64,000 nt of DNA from Patiria pectinifera (GCA_029964075.1 CM057136.1:4216001-4280000); one strand, 5' to 3'. Positions 43,725 through 56,041 are shown, counted from the stretch's first letter. Made by a program: numbers and translations. The notes: generated by a model from the letters alone, not told the origin.

Positions 43725-45169
43725 TAATGGAATGGTTTTTGAGATCGGAGAAGGTGAGTTAGAAACCACATTTTTTTCAATCATTTTTCTTTTCTAATTT
43801 GCCGCTTTGGAAGATTTTTTTTAAAGGGAAATAAAAAGTCCGAATTTTATTAGGTTCAAATTCATTTCATTGTTTTCTTTACATATTTTTTCCTCATGTT
43901 CTAAGGGAAGTAATGTCCAAAACTTGCTCGTACCCCCCACCCTGCAAACAGGACGCTGGGAAGGGCTGACGAATTGGCGCTCGATTGGATAGATTTTGCG
44001 TGACCTGTGACCTGCAAGTCATCACGACCACGACCCTGCAAGATTTGAAACGGCCGTTAAGACTGAGTCATTCATCACTCTTTTATTCTCATTCATAAAT
44101 GCGGCGCCTTTTTTTGGATGAAAAGCATAATAGTATGGGAAAATCTGTAAAACTCATCTGTTATGTAAATTTTCAACTGCCGTCAGTTGCTCAGGCTCCG
44201 TTTCGAAATTAATTAAATAAAAATTTGATGCTCAAAATTATTTTGTCCACATGGTCCGCAATGAAAAAGAAATCACATCCGGTATGGTGTGTATGCATTT
44301 CTATGGCAAACTTTTCGGATAGTATTTGCGCGCGTTGGCTAACCGCTCTTAGCGTACACCTCGTTCGGTTTTGCCGTAACCCTTTCACCTTTTGTAACTT
44401 TTGGCAAATGATTTCTAACTGTTACCACAATAAAACACTCAAGTTGAATTTATCTTGGTATTCTTAATATAAAATTGACGAAACAAAGAATGTAAAAAAA
44501 CCCCCAAAACCAAAAAACACCCGAATTTGATTTACTACCCCTAAATCATATTGTCGTTCCTTGGTCTGATTTTTGTGCACGTTTGTTTTCATATCGTGAC
44601 TTTACTTGCGTGAGGACGAGAATGTATAACGTTGCGAAGACTTACCTACCTGCAGCCGATGGGTTCTAGATTTAGTGGGGCTGGCTTAAGCAGATCGTGG
44701 GTGCAGGTGAGTCCTCTCAACGATAAATTTTTGACTTTTTTATACGTACGAATGAGGTTTTAAAGTTTATTCACACAATTTGAAAATTTTGCTTCTATTT
44801 CACTTTCAGTTTTCACTTGCTAATCTTCGTACACCGATCTAGTAAGATTTAACGAAGTGAGAGGTGATTTTTGGCACGATATTTCTCATGGCATGTCAGG
44901 CGATTTATCAGTGCTGTAATTCGTCGGATCGGTGCGCGACATCGCGTAGCTGCAATCGGCTCAGTGAGAACGTGTCTCGGACGCTGAATTCAGGCCCAAT
45001 TCAAAACATGATTCAGCAACTTTTGATTTGAAATCGAGATCCTATAATGTTGTTTTTCTCGAAATATACAGCTGAAGCTGAGCTGAAATTTCATAAGGTC
45101 AGTTGTTCAGCACCCTTCTTTAGATTTTGAGCACTTTTGTTGCTTCAAAAGAACAAAATGCAAAAATTA
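43725..45169. other. Intergenic, no gene recognised
   Basis: No splice-supported or family-supported coding sequence. Short open frames only. Confidence 0.4.
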
Positions 45170-46026
45170 CAAATAATGGACTTTTACTTAAAAAAACAAA
45201 GGCGGAAAATATCATCGTTATGTTGAGCAAAGCAAAATTCTCTAATATTACCATATGGGCAAATCAAGTGTTTATTTAATGAATAGAATCCTTGTCTTGC
45301 AAAAGACGGCTCTTAGAATTATTAATGCTGTTCATTTTCTTAGTTCCTCTGACCCATTCGTTTACAACGATAAAACTCTCAAGGTTCCTGACATTCACTT
45401 GCTTCAGTTTGGCTCATTTATCTATCAGTTTATAACAACTTAATTACCAAAGTCTTTGCAAATAATATGTTTATTTTAAACACTCGGATTCATTCGTGTA
45501 ATACCAGACCTGCCAAAGATTGTCATTTTCCTTATGTACGCCTTTCCAAATCATTTAATTGTGTATCATTTCAAGGTCCTGAATTTGTGGAATTCTTTAG
45601 GTACTAATTTTAAATAAATTAATAGCATGCCCGTCTTCAAGAAACAACTCAAACTTTGGCTAGTGGATAACTATTGTCAAGACTGATTTACACAATTTGT
45701 ATTTATTCACTGTATATACCTTTGTAATCACCTTAGATACCTTTATTGTCGAACGGAATTGTCAGCCTCTTTGTGTTGTCTTGTCGTGATTGTTCTTTGC
45801 CTCCTTATGTGCAGCATTAACTTAACAACTTCAATATTGTTTTCGTTTATTGTCATTATAATTCAAATGTCATTTTCAATGTATGTCAGTACACAATTTA
45901 AGGGGATATCTGGTTTCCAAGCTCTGCTTTTTGGAGACCTCCTCCAATTGTTGCTTTATATGTACATTTTCTGTTATTTCCAATATAGTGAGCAAGTGGA
46001 AAATAAATGAACTGAACTGAACTGAA
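45170..46026 (+). mobile_element. Truncated LINE 3' end (second fragment)
   Basis: Frame from 45285: RILVLQKTALRIINAVHFLS then SDPFVYNDKTLKVPDIHLLQ FGSFIYQF, the segment that follows the reverse transcriptase in many non-LTR elements. After a stop and frame change, NTRPAKDCHFPYVRLSKSFN and FKKQLKLWLVDN continue it. The 3' end carries a TGAAC microsatellite tail (AACTGAACTGAACTGAA at 46009-46025). Dead fragment of a family different from the one at 24570. Confidence 0.8.
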
Positions 46027-46192
46027 AAAAATAAAGAGCCCTGTAAAGATCAATACTTGTCAAAATTATTAATTTGTATATTTCCGGTCGGATGTGTGAT
46101 TGATATCATTGAGTGACCATTTATTTTAACAAGAAGAAATACGGATGCCAAATCAAGGATCATTGCCTAATGTGACAAACCAGGGTTAAACT

Positions 46193-46350
46193 TCTTGGAT
46201 GGGCACGGGGGGGGGGGGGTGCACCATTTTTTTCAAGGGGGTACTGGAGCCAAGTAAGTGGTATATGATTTAGTGCAAGTCAAGATTTATATGGGGGTCC
46301 AACCCGGGGCACGGACCTCTGCTGGGGGGCACGTGCCCCCTCTCCCGCTG
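46193..46350. mobile_element. GC-run transposon relic
   Basis: GGATGGGCACGGGGGGGGGGGGGTG followed, inverted, by CACGTGCCCCCTCTCCCGC within 150 bp. Similar to the relics at 21587 and 33527. Confidence 0.45.
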
Positions 46351-46423
46351 TAATGACCCTGACCTACAAATGGCATCAAGATGGATATGAAATTAGAGGG
46401 GTATGAAATTATCTGTTACTCAC

Positions 46424-47760
46424 CGATAAACAGGGTGCTCGCGTCAAAAGAGACCATTTCCTCTATTTCATATAAGTCACATCCAAGAGCGACGAAAGAA
46501 GCCACCATTGCACCGATACTTGCTCCTGAAAACCTCTTCAGGTTTTTGGCAACTCCGACCTCTTCAAGAACCTGTAAGAGAACATCCCTCTGGCTTAAAT
46601 TATGATTCGAATGATAGGGCATATCAACAGTCGCGCGGGTCGAAAGTAGCTATAGACCCTAGGAATACATTACATAATGCAGTCTGTTTTTTTGTGTGTT
46701 CCAACTCATCAAGGTTTTAAGATCATGACCTTACGTGCTCAAAACGATGCAAAAGAAGACCAGGCCAACTTCACTCACTCTTCAATCAGCAAATTTCTCC
46801 AAAACTGTTACTGGGCAAAAGAAAAGTTTCTCAGTATTTCACCAACCGAGTTTGAAGACTCAATTCAATTTTTAAAGGAGACTTTTCTTCAATCTTTGGC
46901 AGTGGCTTGCACAAGAGAGGAAAGTCAAGTGATTTCAAAATGAGGCTAAAGACTAGACTTCTACATGTCCATCCATGGTCCAACTGTTTGACAAGACTGG
47001 CTTTTTCATTCATTGTCATTAGTCTGGTGCCTGACTAAAGGAGAAATGTGCAGAAATAGTGACCTAGTACCCGACATTCTAGATATGTCTTTTGATGCAG
47101 TATTGATGCAGTACTGAAGAGTTGTTGGACTGGTTGTTTCATGTGCCAGTCTATTTTCTTGAATTGCATGTTTTTAGTACCTTAACTGTCGAGACTCTCA
47201 TACACAGTATTGAGGGTCCCACATTTTCGGACTAAAACTTACCCGGATTGTCCCAATGTACGCCATTCCCCTACTGCCACCTCCCTGAAGAGCCAGATTC
47301 TCAAAGGGAAATTCACAGCCCTCAAATTCTCGTTTCTCCTTTGGTGTTAGAATGTTTTTTTTTCTATACGTGGCAGAACACTATAGGAGTGACCACAAAT
47401 TCGTATCCTTGTGGAGACACGCACACAATAGGGAACAAAACATTGTAAAGGTCTCCACAGGGCAATTTCTATAGATGAATAGGTCTCCACAAGGTTTTCA
47501 CGAAATAGATATATGGGTTTTACTCAAAAACTAGGAATTTCCAAGGTGGGTTGATCCGTCGCAAATGGAAGAGGTTTAGAAAAGGGATATCAAGTCCAAA
47601 TTTCAGCCAAGGAAACTAATTCTGGTTAAAATAAGAGCATTTTGAAACTCCACTTTCAAAATTGAACACTTGACTACACGAGAACAAAGAAATGTCTCCA
47701 CAAGGATACAAATTTTAGAATGGGTGGTCATGATGCCTTTTGCTGGTGGTTTGCTGCATG
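46424..47760 (-). pseudogene. Patatin copy C, two-exon pseudogene
   Basis: Exon 2 (46424-46571) is intact: VLEEVGVAKNLKRFSGASIG then AMVASFVALGCDLYEIEE, with good splice borders. Exon 1 (47243-about 47390) still shows LALQGGGSRGMAYIG-type sequence, but the oxyanion motif Lys is Arg. The poly-A tract in GAAAAAAAAACATTC shifts the frame, and the start codon is lost where a fold-back element (47391-47722) entered; the former 5' flank resumes at 47726. No homologues of exons 3-12 are found between 43725 and 46424, where a LINE fragment lies instead. Inference: partial tandem duplicate of gene B, dead. Confidence 0.85.
47391..47722. mobile_element. Fold-back element inserted at the patatin C start codon
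   Basis: Ends AAATTCGTATCCTTGTGGAG and CTCCACAAGGATACAAATTT are inverse complements. GGTCTCCACA motifs recur inside (47452, 47486). The flanks GAGTGACC and GGTCATGATGCC correspond to the continuous GAGTGGCCATGATGCG of gene B. Confidence 0.85.
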
Positions 47761-50235
47761 TGCAGATGTACGTGGGTGTTAGGATAAGACAACGTGTAGG
47801 CCATTCATGTGCGAAGCTGCCTGTAGCCCGATGGCGAGGTGGCAAAACGTCATAGTCAGCCGAACTGATGAAAACTTCTTTCATTCGCACGTGGTTTTTA
47901 TCGGTAGCTATTATTATGTTAGCCTTCAGCACTGCAGACTGAGGAACCATTGAGTTTTAAGTAAATACGTCTGGGATTGATATTATGTCACACTGTATTG
48001 TCGCAATGGGTGAATGTGCAATAAAGCCATTCATGAATAATTCAATAGTTTCGAATCGCTGCAAGACACTAATCGGTTCTCGGTCTCGTTTTTCCCCTTC
48101 TTAAAGTAAGATTATCTCAACAATACATTTGATGCAGAAAAACAATTGATAAAATTGGCAACGGTGGATTTGAACCAGCACGGACAACAGTTAAACCCAA
48201 CAGAAACATTCATTCACATTCATTGAAATAAAGTTTGAATCATTGATCGTAATGTTTTTTCCCCGAAATTTTAATAAGCTCAAATGAACATTCTAAAGCT
48301 GTCGACACGAAAAAGACTACTGATTGCTCAAAAATACATGTAGGCCTGTTCATTTAGATCCGAATTAAATTACGATCAAACGAGAGAAATGAACACTTAA
48401 TTACATGTGTCTTTTATTCTAAGTATTCGTGTTTGCTTCTGTTTTACATATCATTTTCACTCTGGAGCGATTTTGCACGGTATTATAATCAATAGCCACT
48501 GACCTACGCCCTCTAGCGTCAAACGATGCTTGCCTCATCAACCCGCTTTTAATTTCCAACAGCCAGCAAGGATATTAAATAATATAAAAAAAAATTGTAC
48601 CTAAGAACAATTTTAGGATTTGTTCACCAAGGTAAATAATCGTTTAAACAATTCCCTCTTTGTTTATCCTGAAGGAAAAGTTGTTTCGGCCTACAATGTT
48701 TGTAGCATACTAAGGGGCGGGGTACCCCATTGCCGCCCCAGTTACCGCCACCCACATAACATATATAAAATCTTAAATTGCACAAAAACACCTACAGGTT
48801 CCCCCTGAAGTTTAACCCTTTTTCTGACGCATACTTGTGCCGAGTATTCTGTTATAATATAACAGAATAATCGGCACAAAATGTATGCGTCATTTAACCC
48901 TGCGCAGCGTTTACAAAAAAACTTTACCGACAACTCGTCGGGTACTTTCCCGCACTACGCAAGACCCTATTTATAGCAATACAACAAAAAGCCACGTGCC
49001 AGACAGTGTCCAGACAGTTGCCAGACAGTGCGCTGGAAAGACGATTGACTGGCGGCTGTGGTATGCAGTTATAAAGGTAGATGACTGTGTCAAGTTACAG
49101 GTCTTTGTTTATGTTTCAATGAGACTTGGCAGGAGGCCCGGTCGAAAGCTTGTTGACACGGCCTGGGTGTAGCCCTGGCTGCAAAGTTCATTGAACCAGC
49201 TTATTTGGCAAGGGTCGAATGAGGATTAGATGGAAGGTAACCTTCATTGGCCCTCAATTTTTTTTTCCCCAAAAAATTCGGTTACCTGGGGCCGAGTTCT
49301 TAGAAAAGTGTAAATTAAAAATTTCACAAAATATTATCATATACCAGTTAATATATAAAGATACTAGAAATAGCAATTACATGTATATACCAGTTATACT
49401 AAGACAATGCAATCATAAGGGTGCCCACTGCAAGCATTCAACGGCAGCAGTTCCATTATAAATAGCGAGCTTTTTACAAAAGAATATTCTAAATTGACAA
49501 GCAGGTCATCAAATATTTATACAACAGTACTTAAAAACTATTTCTCTAATACGATTGATCACAACAGACAAATCAAGAAAAATATTAATTACAACATTTG
49601 TGTAATTTCAAAGAGTCATTTCATTTATAAAAATTGAAAATTATCGTTGATCCAAAAGCAAAATTCTCAAAAATATTCTCATAATTATACCAGTTATATC
49701 ATAGATAATAGCAAGTACGGATAAACCGTTTTGAATACCCATGGTAGAATCGGCAACAAGAAAGGCCTACTCGAAATACCTTTACAAATCCTTAATCGTG
49801 ACAAGCAAACGACCCTTGCAACCATCATGATATTATGTCCTATTACTGAAAAATATAAAACACTGCCATCAATTGCATTGATGTGGGAATTATCTTTCTC
49901 ACGAGGATTAACACAAAAGGTCACTGATAAATACCGCCCTCAATTTCCATAAAAAGCAAATTCAATACTGCCTTCAAGAGTCATCATATTCTTCCACCAT
50001 AATATTGCTGTATGATGTACAACAAAGATTTCCAATCATTCTTCTTATACTTTTCTCTGTATCTCGCAACAATTTCAAAGTTGACTAAATTTGATTTCCA
50101 TGTGAAGGCTTTCAAATCGAGAAACCATGTCCCGCAAATACGTTCCTTTTTTTAAAAATTATTATTCTGCGTCCCTAACAGTGGAACCCCAAAGGCAAAC
50201 ACATTTACATCATTACAGATGAAATTCTGGTTGAC
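47761..50235. other. Intergenic between patatin C and the LGR gene
   Basis: No gene recognised. 48824-48893 is a small fold-back (GACGCATACTTGTGCCGA ... TCGGCACAAAATGTATGCGTC). 49300-50200 is AT-rich and probably contains the 3' UTR of the minus-strand LGR gene, which ends at 50236. Confidence 0.45.
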
Positions 50236-51376
50236 TTACTGAACCACAGACTCGATAGTGACGTTGCTAGCATCCACGATGGTCCTCTTGATCTTCCTCT
50301 TAGAAGCTGCCTCCTGACGTTTCCTGGTGCAAAGATCCGAGATGGTGTAGAGGTAAGGGTTGAGGGAGGAATTAATGGGCAGGACGAAGACGACGATCCA
50401 AGCATAAGCCTCGGTTGGAATCTCCACCACACGAGCCTGGGCAAGGATACCCGTGATGATGACTGGTATCCAGCAGATGAAATCCGTGGAGACAATGGCG
50501 GCCATTTTGATGGCCATCCTCACCTCGTCGTCCTGGCCCTTGTGGCGCCGCACCTTCTTGACTGACCTGGAGACGTTGACAAAGATGGCGATGTAGCAAG
50601 CCATGATCACACAGAAACACAGTAGGTTGACGCCCAGGAACAACACGATCGAGAAGAACCAGGAGGGGCGGGTACCAGCGGGCACTGGTATCCCTACGGT
50701 CAGATCGCTCATCCCCCGTGCTTCAACGGTATGCTCCCGGATCTCGTACTCGGTGACCTTTGTCCTCAGTGGCAACCCAATGCAGACGTCAGACAGGCCG
50801 TATATATCCGACTGCTCGTCTGTGGCCAGGATGGTGGGAACCAGTGCGATTACCGACGTACCAATCCAAATGCAGCCTGCGACGATTCTGGCGTTCTTGG
50901 GGCGAACGCGGTGGGTGCTGAAGGGAAAGACGATTGCTACGAACCGATCGATGCTGATGAACGTCAGAAAGAAGACGGAGGCCTCACTGGCAACGATGGA
51001 GATCATTGACGCTATCCGACAAGGCACACTAGCTCGCCATTCGTCAGAAACCTCGAAATACCGTTTACCAAAATACACATCGGCACCAGCTATGATCAGC
51101 ATGTACAACCCCATTAAGGAATCAGAAACAGCCAAGTTGAACACCAGGAAAGATTGGACAATTCGACTCGCTTTGCCTTCCGTCTTCTCCCGACACCTCC
51201 ACATCATGACGAAGATGTTGCCGACGAGGGCGCTCACTCCAAGGATCCACATGAAGACTTTCAGAACGACCCTGGGCATGAGTTCACCGCACATGAACAA
51301 GACGGGCTCTGGTTTCAGAGTTTTGCACTCAACATTCTCGGGGAAGAAACAGCACATCCGATGATTATCAACAAAC
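50236..51376 (-). CDS. LGR 7TM exon (minus copy)
   Basis: One 1141-bp exon encodes hinge, all seven helices and the cytoplasmic tail. It is bounded by a CAATAG acceptor and a TAA stop. The stop lies within a donor-like sequence (CAGTAAGT), so an alternative splice to a further tail exon cannot be excluded. Large antisense open frames here are shadows. Confidence 0.92.
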
Positions 51377-54300
51377 CTATTGCAGGTAGTAAAAACAAAA
51401 GGCTTCATAACCCGGGAGCTAATTTGTCGTTTATTAACAATTATGTGAGAGATCACATAAACAAGTGTGACCAATATTATACAAATGTCCAACTTCGTTA
51501 ATTGTTTTTACAATTCGGGTGATTTACAATGCAGTGTGCCACCAAGAGTTTGCCACGGAGAGTTCATTTTTCCCAGTGCATTGTGGGAAATGGTCGACAA
51601 ATTTGCAGCGTGGGACATTTGAAATTGTTAGTTTTTCTGGTCAGTGGTTTCGTAAGCGTATGATCCGAGGATCTGTTTGCCCCCCCCCCTTGTTATCAAT
51701 ATGGTGTTGTTTTTAAGGCGGCAGAACGCTATGCCCCATCTAAGTTGTCTGGTGACTCTCATTCAAATTGGCCATGTTTTGTCCAACGTAAACTTGAAAA
51801 ATTTACTCTCCGTGGCAAACTCTTGGTGGCGCACTGCATTGTGAATCGCCCGAATTAAAGATTAAACGTTTTCGTTAAGCTACAAAGCGACAGAAACTCA
51901 CAGCAGTGAAACGTTTTCAAGACCTTCAAATGCTAAATCCTCAACTTCTAATGGAGGCAAGTTTCCATCGTTGCGCACCAGTATCCTGAAGCAGAAAAAA
52001 TACGTAGGAAGAAAACGTATTAGACACTTTCTTATGATTCGTCAAATTATCCAGATTAACTGGCCAAAAAATTACCAATAATCATTAGGTATACTCACAA
52101 AGTCTCTACGTTTCCGAGTCCAGTAAACGCATTGGCCTGAATCCTTTTGAGTGGCACATCGAAGATTGTACTATGTGTAAATAAAGAAATAGTGAAACAG
52201 CTTGCAGTGTATGTAGAAAGGTTCACGATTTTGGCGTCAAATGTATACATTCAACCTAAACGAAAGTCGCCGTTAAATATTTTTTGACTAACTGAAAATG
52301 CACTGGACACACCTTGCTCAAATTACGACTGATCAGTACAGAAATTCCTTAGCAATCCAGCTATTTGCTTTGTTTGGCCTGAAACAGTGATAATGTGTAC
52401 ACAATTATGCAGTTTATGACAAGTAGTACCGAAAAAAAGTTGCACTTTTGTACACGTGCAAGGTGAGTGTGAACCACAACTTGCACGTATACAGAAGTAC
52501 AACTGTTTTGGGTATCATCGTTCATAAATTGCATACATTCGTACACATTATCATTGTTTTGGGCCAAATAAAGAGCATGGCTCGATTGCTAGGAAATTTC
52601 TGTACTGATCAGTCGTTAGTTGAGCGAGAGGTGCTCAGTAGACTTTGAGTTAGACAAAAAGTATTGAAGGGGGGGGGGGGCTTTCTTTTATGGTTTAGTG
52701 TATCGATACATTAATCCATAAGCCATTTAGAACAGCGACCACATTTGGCCTAAAATTAAGATTGCCTAAAAATGCAGTTTTCACCCACATTCAGTTTTTA
52801 GTATGGTAATGTAACTACAAACGTAATTTCATATTCACTATTATTATGGTTAAACATTTGGATGGAGTCGACTCTCTTTACTACAAGGTTCTCCAAACTT
52901 AGTTAATTTCCTCGTATTATCTGGACACCTGTCTTATGCGAAAAGGCATTTTCACCACGATTGTGTGCAAAAACTATATGTAGATACAACGCAGGTGTTT
53001 TTTTGGAAATAACATAGTGATTAGCTTTCCAAATTGAATGGGTCCACTGATTGACAAGTTCTTTTCCTGAAATGCTCCTAGAAATGATTAGAAAACAATG
53101 CATTTACAGGCAAGGGGATCGAAAAGCGCTTGTCTTAACCGAATTCTCACTTTACCAAAGCTCGTTGTAAGCATCCCCTATAGGACTGGCGAAATATGCT
53201 CGGGACTGGCGAAATATGGCGAAATTTGCTCGTTATTGCGAGCCGAGCTCGCAATAACGAGAGTCGATATCAGATTACGACTTTTGCAGATAAACTTACA
53301 TTCCTTGTAGACCAGATAATTCCTCCATGGCCAACGTCTGAAGCTCCGTCAGGGACGTATTAGACAGATCTCTAAATTAAAAAGATAAATATTACCATAC
53401 CAAGGAATACTTGGCCAGGCTGTGAGGCAGGTTATATTTTGATTTGAAATTAAGATAAAAAGGATCTTAATTTCATTTTCACTTACAACCAAACCAAGCT
53501 GGTCAGGCCATCAAAGGTGTGCCTCGGTATTTCATTTATCTTGTTGCTCTTCAATGACCTAAAAGTGAAGATAAAAGCCAGTTCGTATTAGTAATGCAAG
53601 CCAATTACATGTATTAGCTATTTATTTCATTGATTTATTGATTTCATTTGTTGTCTTATTTATACAGGGTGGCTTTATCAGTTAAGAAAAACTGCTTTCC
53701 ATAAGGGGCCTGTTCATAGTACTTAAATATTAATTAAAAAACAGTGTGAGAAATTGATTTGAAACAAAACAAAAACGTAGATATCATAAAAAAATACAAA
53801 GATTTACAATCAAATGAAATGAGACACATAGAAGGGAAAAACCCTAAAAACCCGAGAAGTAAAAACAAAAATCTTCAATCGAAAGCAGTTGACATGTTAA
53901 GCTGAAAATTATGGGAAAGATGAATGTAAGTTTAAACTCGAAACGACAGGACAGAACAAATGGGAATTAATTTTAAAAAAATGTTTATAATAAAGTGCCA
54001 GTAAAACAATTAAAATAAAAGGTATGAACAAAACATTATCGAAAAGACACAACATGTACAACAAACATAAACAAAGAAATTAAAATGAAATAAAGACTTA
54101 ACCCCCAAAAGTCCAAGTACAACAAATCCTTAAATTGAAAGTACTTGATGTCAGACAGATTTAGCATAAGGAAATTAACAAAGTTTGTTTTAAAAAATGC
54201 CAGTAAAATTATAACATTAAAAAGAAAGCACAACACACTATCGAGACACAAAGTCCACAACAGTATTACTTGATATCGGATAACAAAAACAGTGTCCATT

Positions 54301-55155
54301 TCCTGAATGGACCTTACAATATACGTTGCAGTTATATAAAAGGATGCTCTTTGTCATTTTCATTTATCAACTTTGAGCACGAAATGTAAGCTCAAGCTTA
54401 TCTTTGCGATACATTTCCAGCCAACGCCGCTTTTAACCAGTTGTTATGACATGTATATAATCCACTGTAGGCAAAAACCCAAATGCTAATGTCAAATCGA
54501 TTACCGCACATATTGAAAGTCTTTGTGACTTTCAATGCGCCGTATTCTTGAACCGTGAGGGCGCTGTCAAGGATATCTAATTTAACGTCTGGGGGTCGTG
54601 AAGCAACGTACGTGGACGCACTTACGTACGTACAGTGTATGCTTGAAGCTAGTAGCAGGGTCATGTGAAATGTCGAAGTGCATAAAGACTAAAGTGTGGT
54701 GAGTATCTCTGCTGGCTTCACGCATACACGGTACGTACGTAAGTGCGTCCACGTACGTTGATTCACGACCCCCAGACGTAAAATAAGCCTTTTCGGAGTT
54801 CCAACTGCGCGCATTCGTAACCCGTGACAACGCACATTGTTTGTCTCAAATGCCCTTTGACAGTACCCACAATGCACAAACAGCCTTTTTGTAAAGTCAG
54901 TGGCGCGATGATGTCAAAGGCCATTTGAGACAAATAATGCGCGTTGTCACAGGTTATGATTGGAACTCCGAAAAGGCTTATTAGATTTCCTTGACAGCGC
55001 CCTCATGCGTTCAAGAATATGGCGCATTCACAGAATATTGAAATAAAGCAGCAATGAACAAAAAAAATAACTATAAACATACTTACAACACTTTCAGATT
55101 TTTTAGCTCCTTGAAAATTCCTCCTTCAAGGCTGATGTCAACCCCAGACAAATGT
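50236..55155 (-). CDS. LGR (relaxin-receptor/GRL101-like) GPCR, minus-strand copy, 5' part missing
   Basis: Cell-surface peptide or protein receptor by family. Exons in transcript order: 55087-55155, 53487-53558, 53300-53371, 52099-52170, 51902-51985 (five LRR exons of 69-84 bp, all phase 2) and 50236-51376 (hinge, seven helices, tail). The 7TM exon shows CCFFPENVECKTL in the hinge, GNIFVMMW (TM1), NLAVSDSL (TM2), SIDRF (TM3 variant of E/DRY), WFFSIVLFLGVNLLCF (TM5), FICWIPV (TM6), NSSLNPYLYT (TM7 NPxxY) and an Arg/Lys-rich tail ending in a TAA stop. LRRNT, LDLa and CUB exons are not found upstream of LRR1; the 500-N gap begins 74 bp beyond it. Type C LGR (RXFP or GRL101) is favoured because the sister copy has LDLa modules. 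Confidence 0.88.
52324..52617. mobile_element. Fold-back element in LGR intron, left arm
   Basis: ACGACTGATCAGTACAGAAA at 52326 pairs with TTTCTGTACTGATCAGTCGT at 52597-52616. TGTACACATTATCA-type blocks pair internally. It is also present in the right arm (62198-62489), so it predates the separation of the two copies. Confidence 0.85.
54577..54780. repeat. TACGTACGTAAGTGCGTCC hairpin, left arm
   Basis: ACGTCTGGGGGTCGTGAAGC to GATTCACGACCCCCAGACGT bounds an inverted repeat whose inner arms contain TACGTACGTAAGTGCGTCCA. Also present in the right arm (60061-60257). Intronic transposon relic. Confidence 0.85.
54783..54981. mobile_element. Fold-back element found only in the left arm
   Basis: Ends ATAAGCCTTTTCGGAGTTCC and GGAACTCCGAAAAGGCTTAT. 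TTTGTCTCAAATG and CATTTGAGACAAA pair inside. The corresponding place in the right arm (about 60053-60061) goes straight from the GGAAATCGA flank to TTACGTCTGGGG, lacking it. Confidence 0.88.
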
Positions 55156-55229
55156 CTGCCGATAGAATGTATACATCGATATGGGAGACAAGTGGTTGGT
55201 ATCTGAGCTTGTTATAATTGTCTGACTCT

Positions 55230-55729
55230 NNNNNNNNNNNNNNNNNNNNNNNNNNNNNNNNNNNNNNNNNNNNNNNNNNNNNNNNNNNNNNNNNNNNNNN
55301 NNNNNNNNNNNNNNNNNNNNNNNNNNNNNNNNNNNNNNNNNNNNNNNNNNNNNNNNNNNNNNNNNNNNNNNNNNNNNNNNNNNNNNNNNNNNNNNNNNNN
55401 NNNNNNNNNNNNNNNNNNNNNNNNNNNNNNNNNNNNNNNNNNNNNNNNNNNNNNNNNNNNNNNNNNNNNNNNNNNNNNNNNNNNNNNNNNNNNNNNNNNN
55501 NNNNNNNNNNNNNNNNNNNNNNNNNNNNNNNNNNNNNNNNNNNNNNNNNNNNNNNNNNNNNNNNNNNNNNNNNNNNNNNNNNNNNNNNNNNNNNNNNNNN
55601 NNNNNNNNNNNNNNNNNNNNNNNNNNNNNNNNNNNNNNNNNNNNNNNNNNNNNNNNNNNNNNNNNNNNNNNNNNNNNNNNNNNNNNNNNNNNNNNNNNNN
55701 NNNNNNNNNNNNNNNNNNNNNNNNNNNNN
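55230..55729. other. Assembly gap (500 N)
   Basis: Exactly 500 N, placed where the left inverted arm stops being readable. The sequence to its right starts inside a MITE copy (compare 43361-43724), so that element's left end is hidden. Confidence 0.99.
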
Positions 55730-56041
55730 ACGCGGCTTCTTTTTTTTTTTTTTTTACCTGTTTGTTTTGCTTCAAATGTCAGCTAATTACTACAAATGGT
55801 GCCCGACTAAACTTAGTGCAAATATTATGGGAGACCAGAGAGGCCACATAAAGCTTATTCTCGATCATAACCCCATCTAAAAACACGTTAAAGTTGTGCA
55901 GCAGCAGGATTCCAGTCAAACCAGTGAGTTTGGCGGTTTTGAGACATCATCTTTCATTGAAAAAAAAACGTTTTCATTTTGCCGACGCGCATGGCTACGG
56001 CGACGCGCGCGCATACCAGAAACCGGAGACTTTTTTTGGCC
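55730..56041. mobile_element. MITE-like element, second copy, left end in gap
   Basis: Closely matches 43420-43724: GAGGCCACATAAAGCTT, AACACGTTAAAGTTGTGCAG and GCCGACGCGCATGGCTACGG are shared, ending at ACTTTTTTTGGCC. Confidence 0.8.

Larger units (their letters stand above)
50809..55229. repeat. Left arm of a long inverted repeat
   Basis: This segment is the inverse complement, with small differences, of 59813-64000; the right arm continues past the window. Exons differ rarely (one substitution noticed in the shared 570 bp of the 7TM exon, giving Asn/Lys). Introns differ by substitutions and indels. The left arm is about 230 bp longer over the shared part, largely from the insertion at 54783-54981. 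Confidence 0.95.

Noticed and set aside
50603..51364. 253-codon plus-strand open frame, with a matching minus-strand frame at 63445-63987
   Set aside because: Antisense shadow of the LGR 7TM exon; the sense frame has all GPCR motifs.
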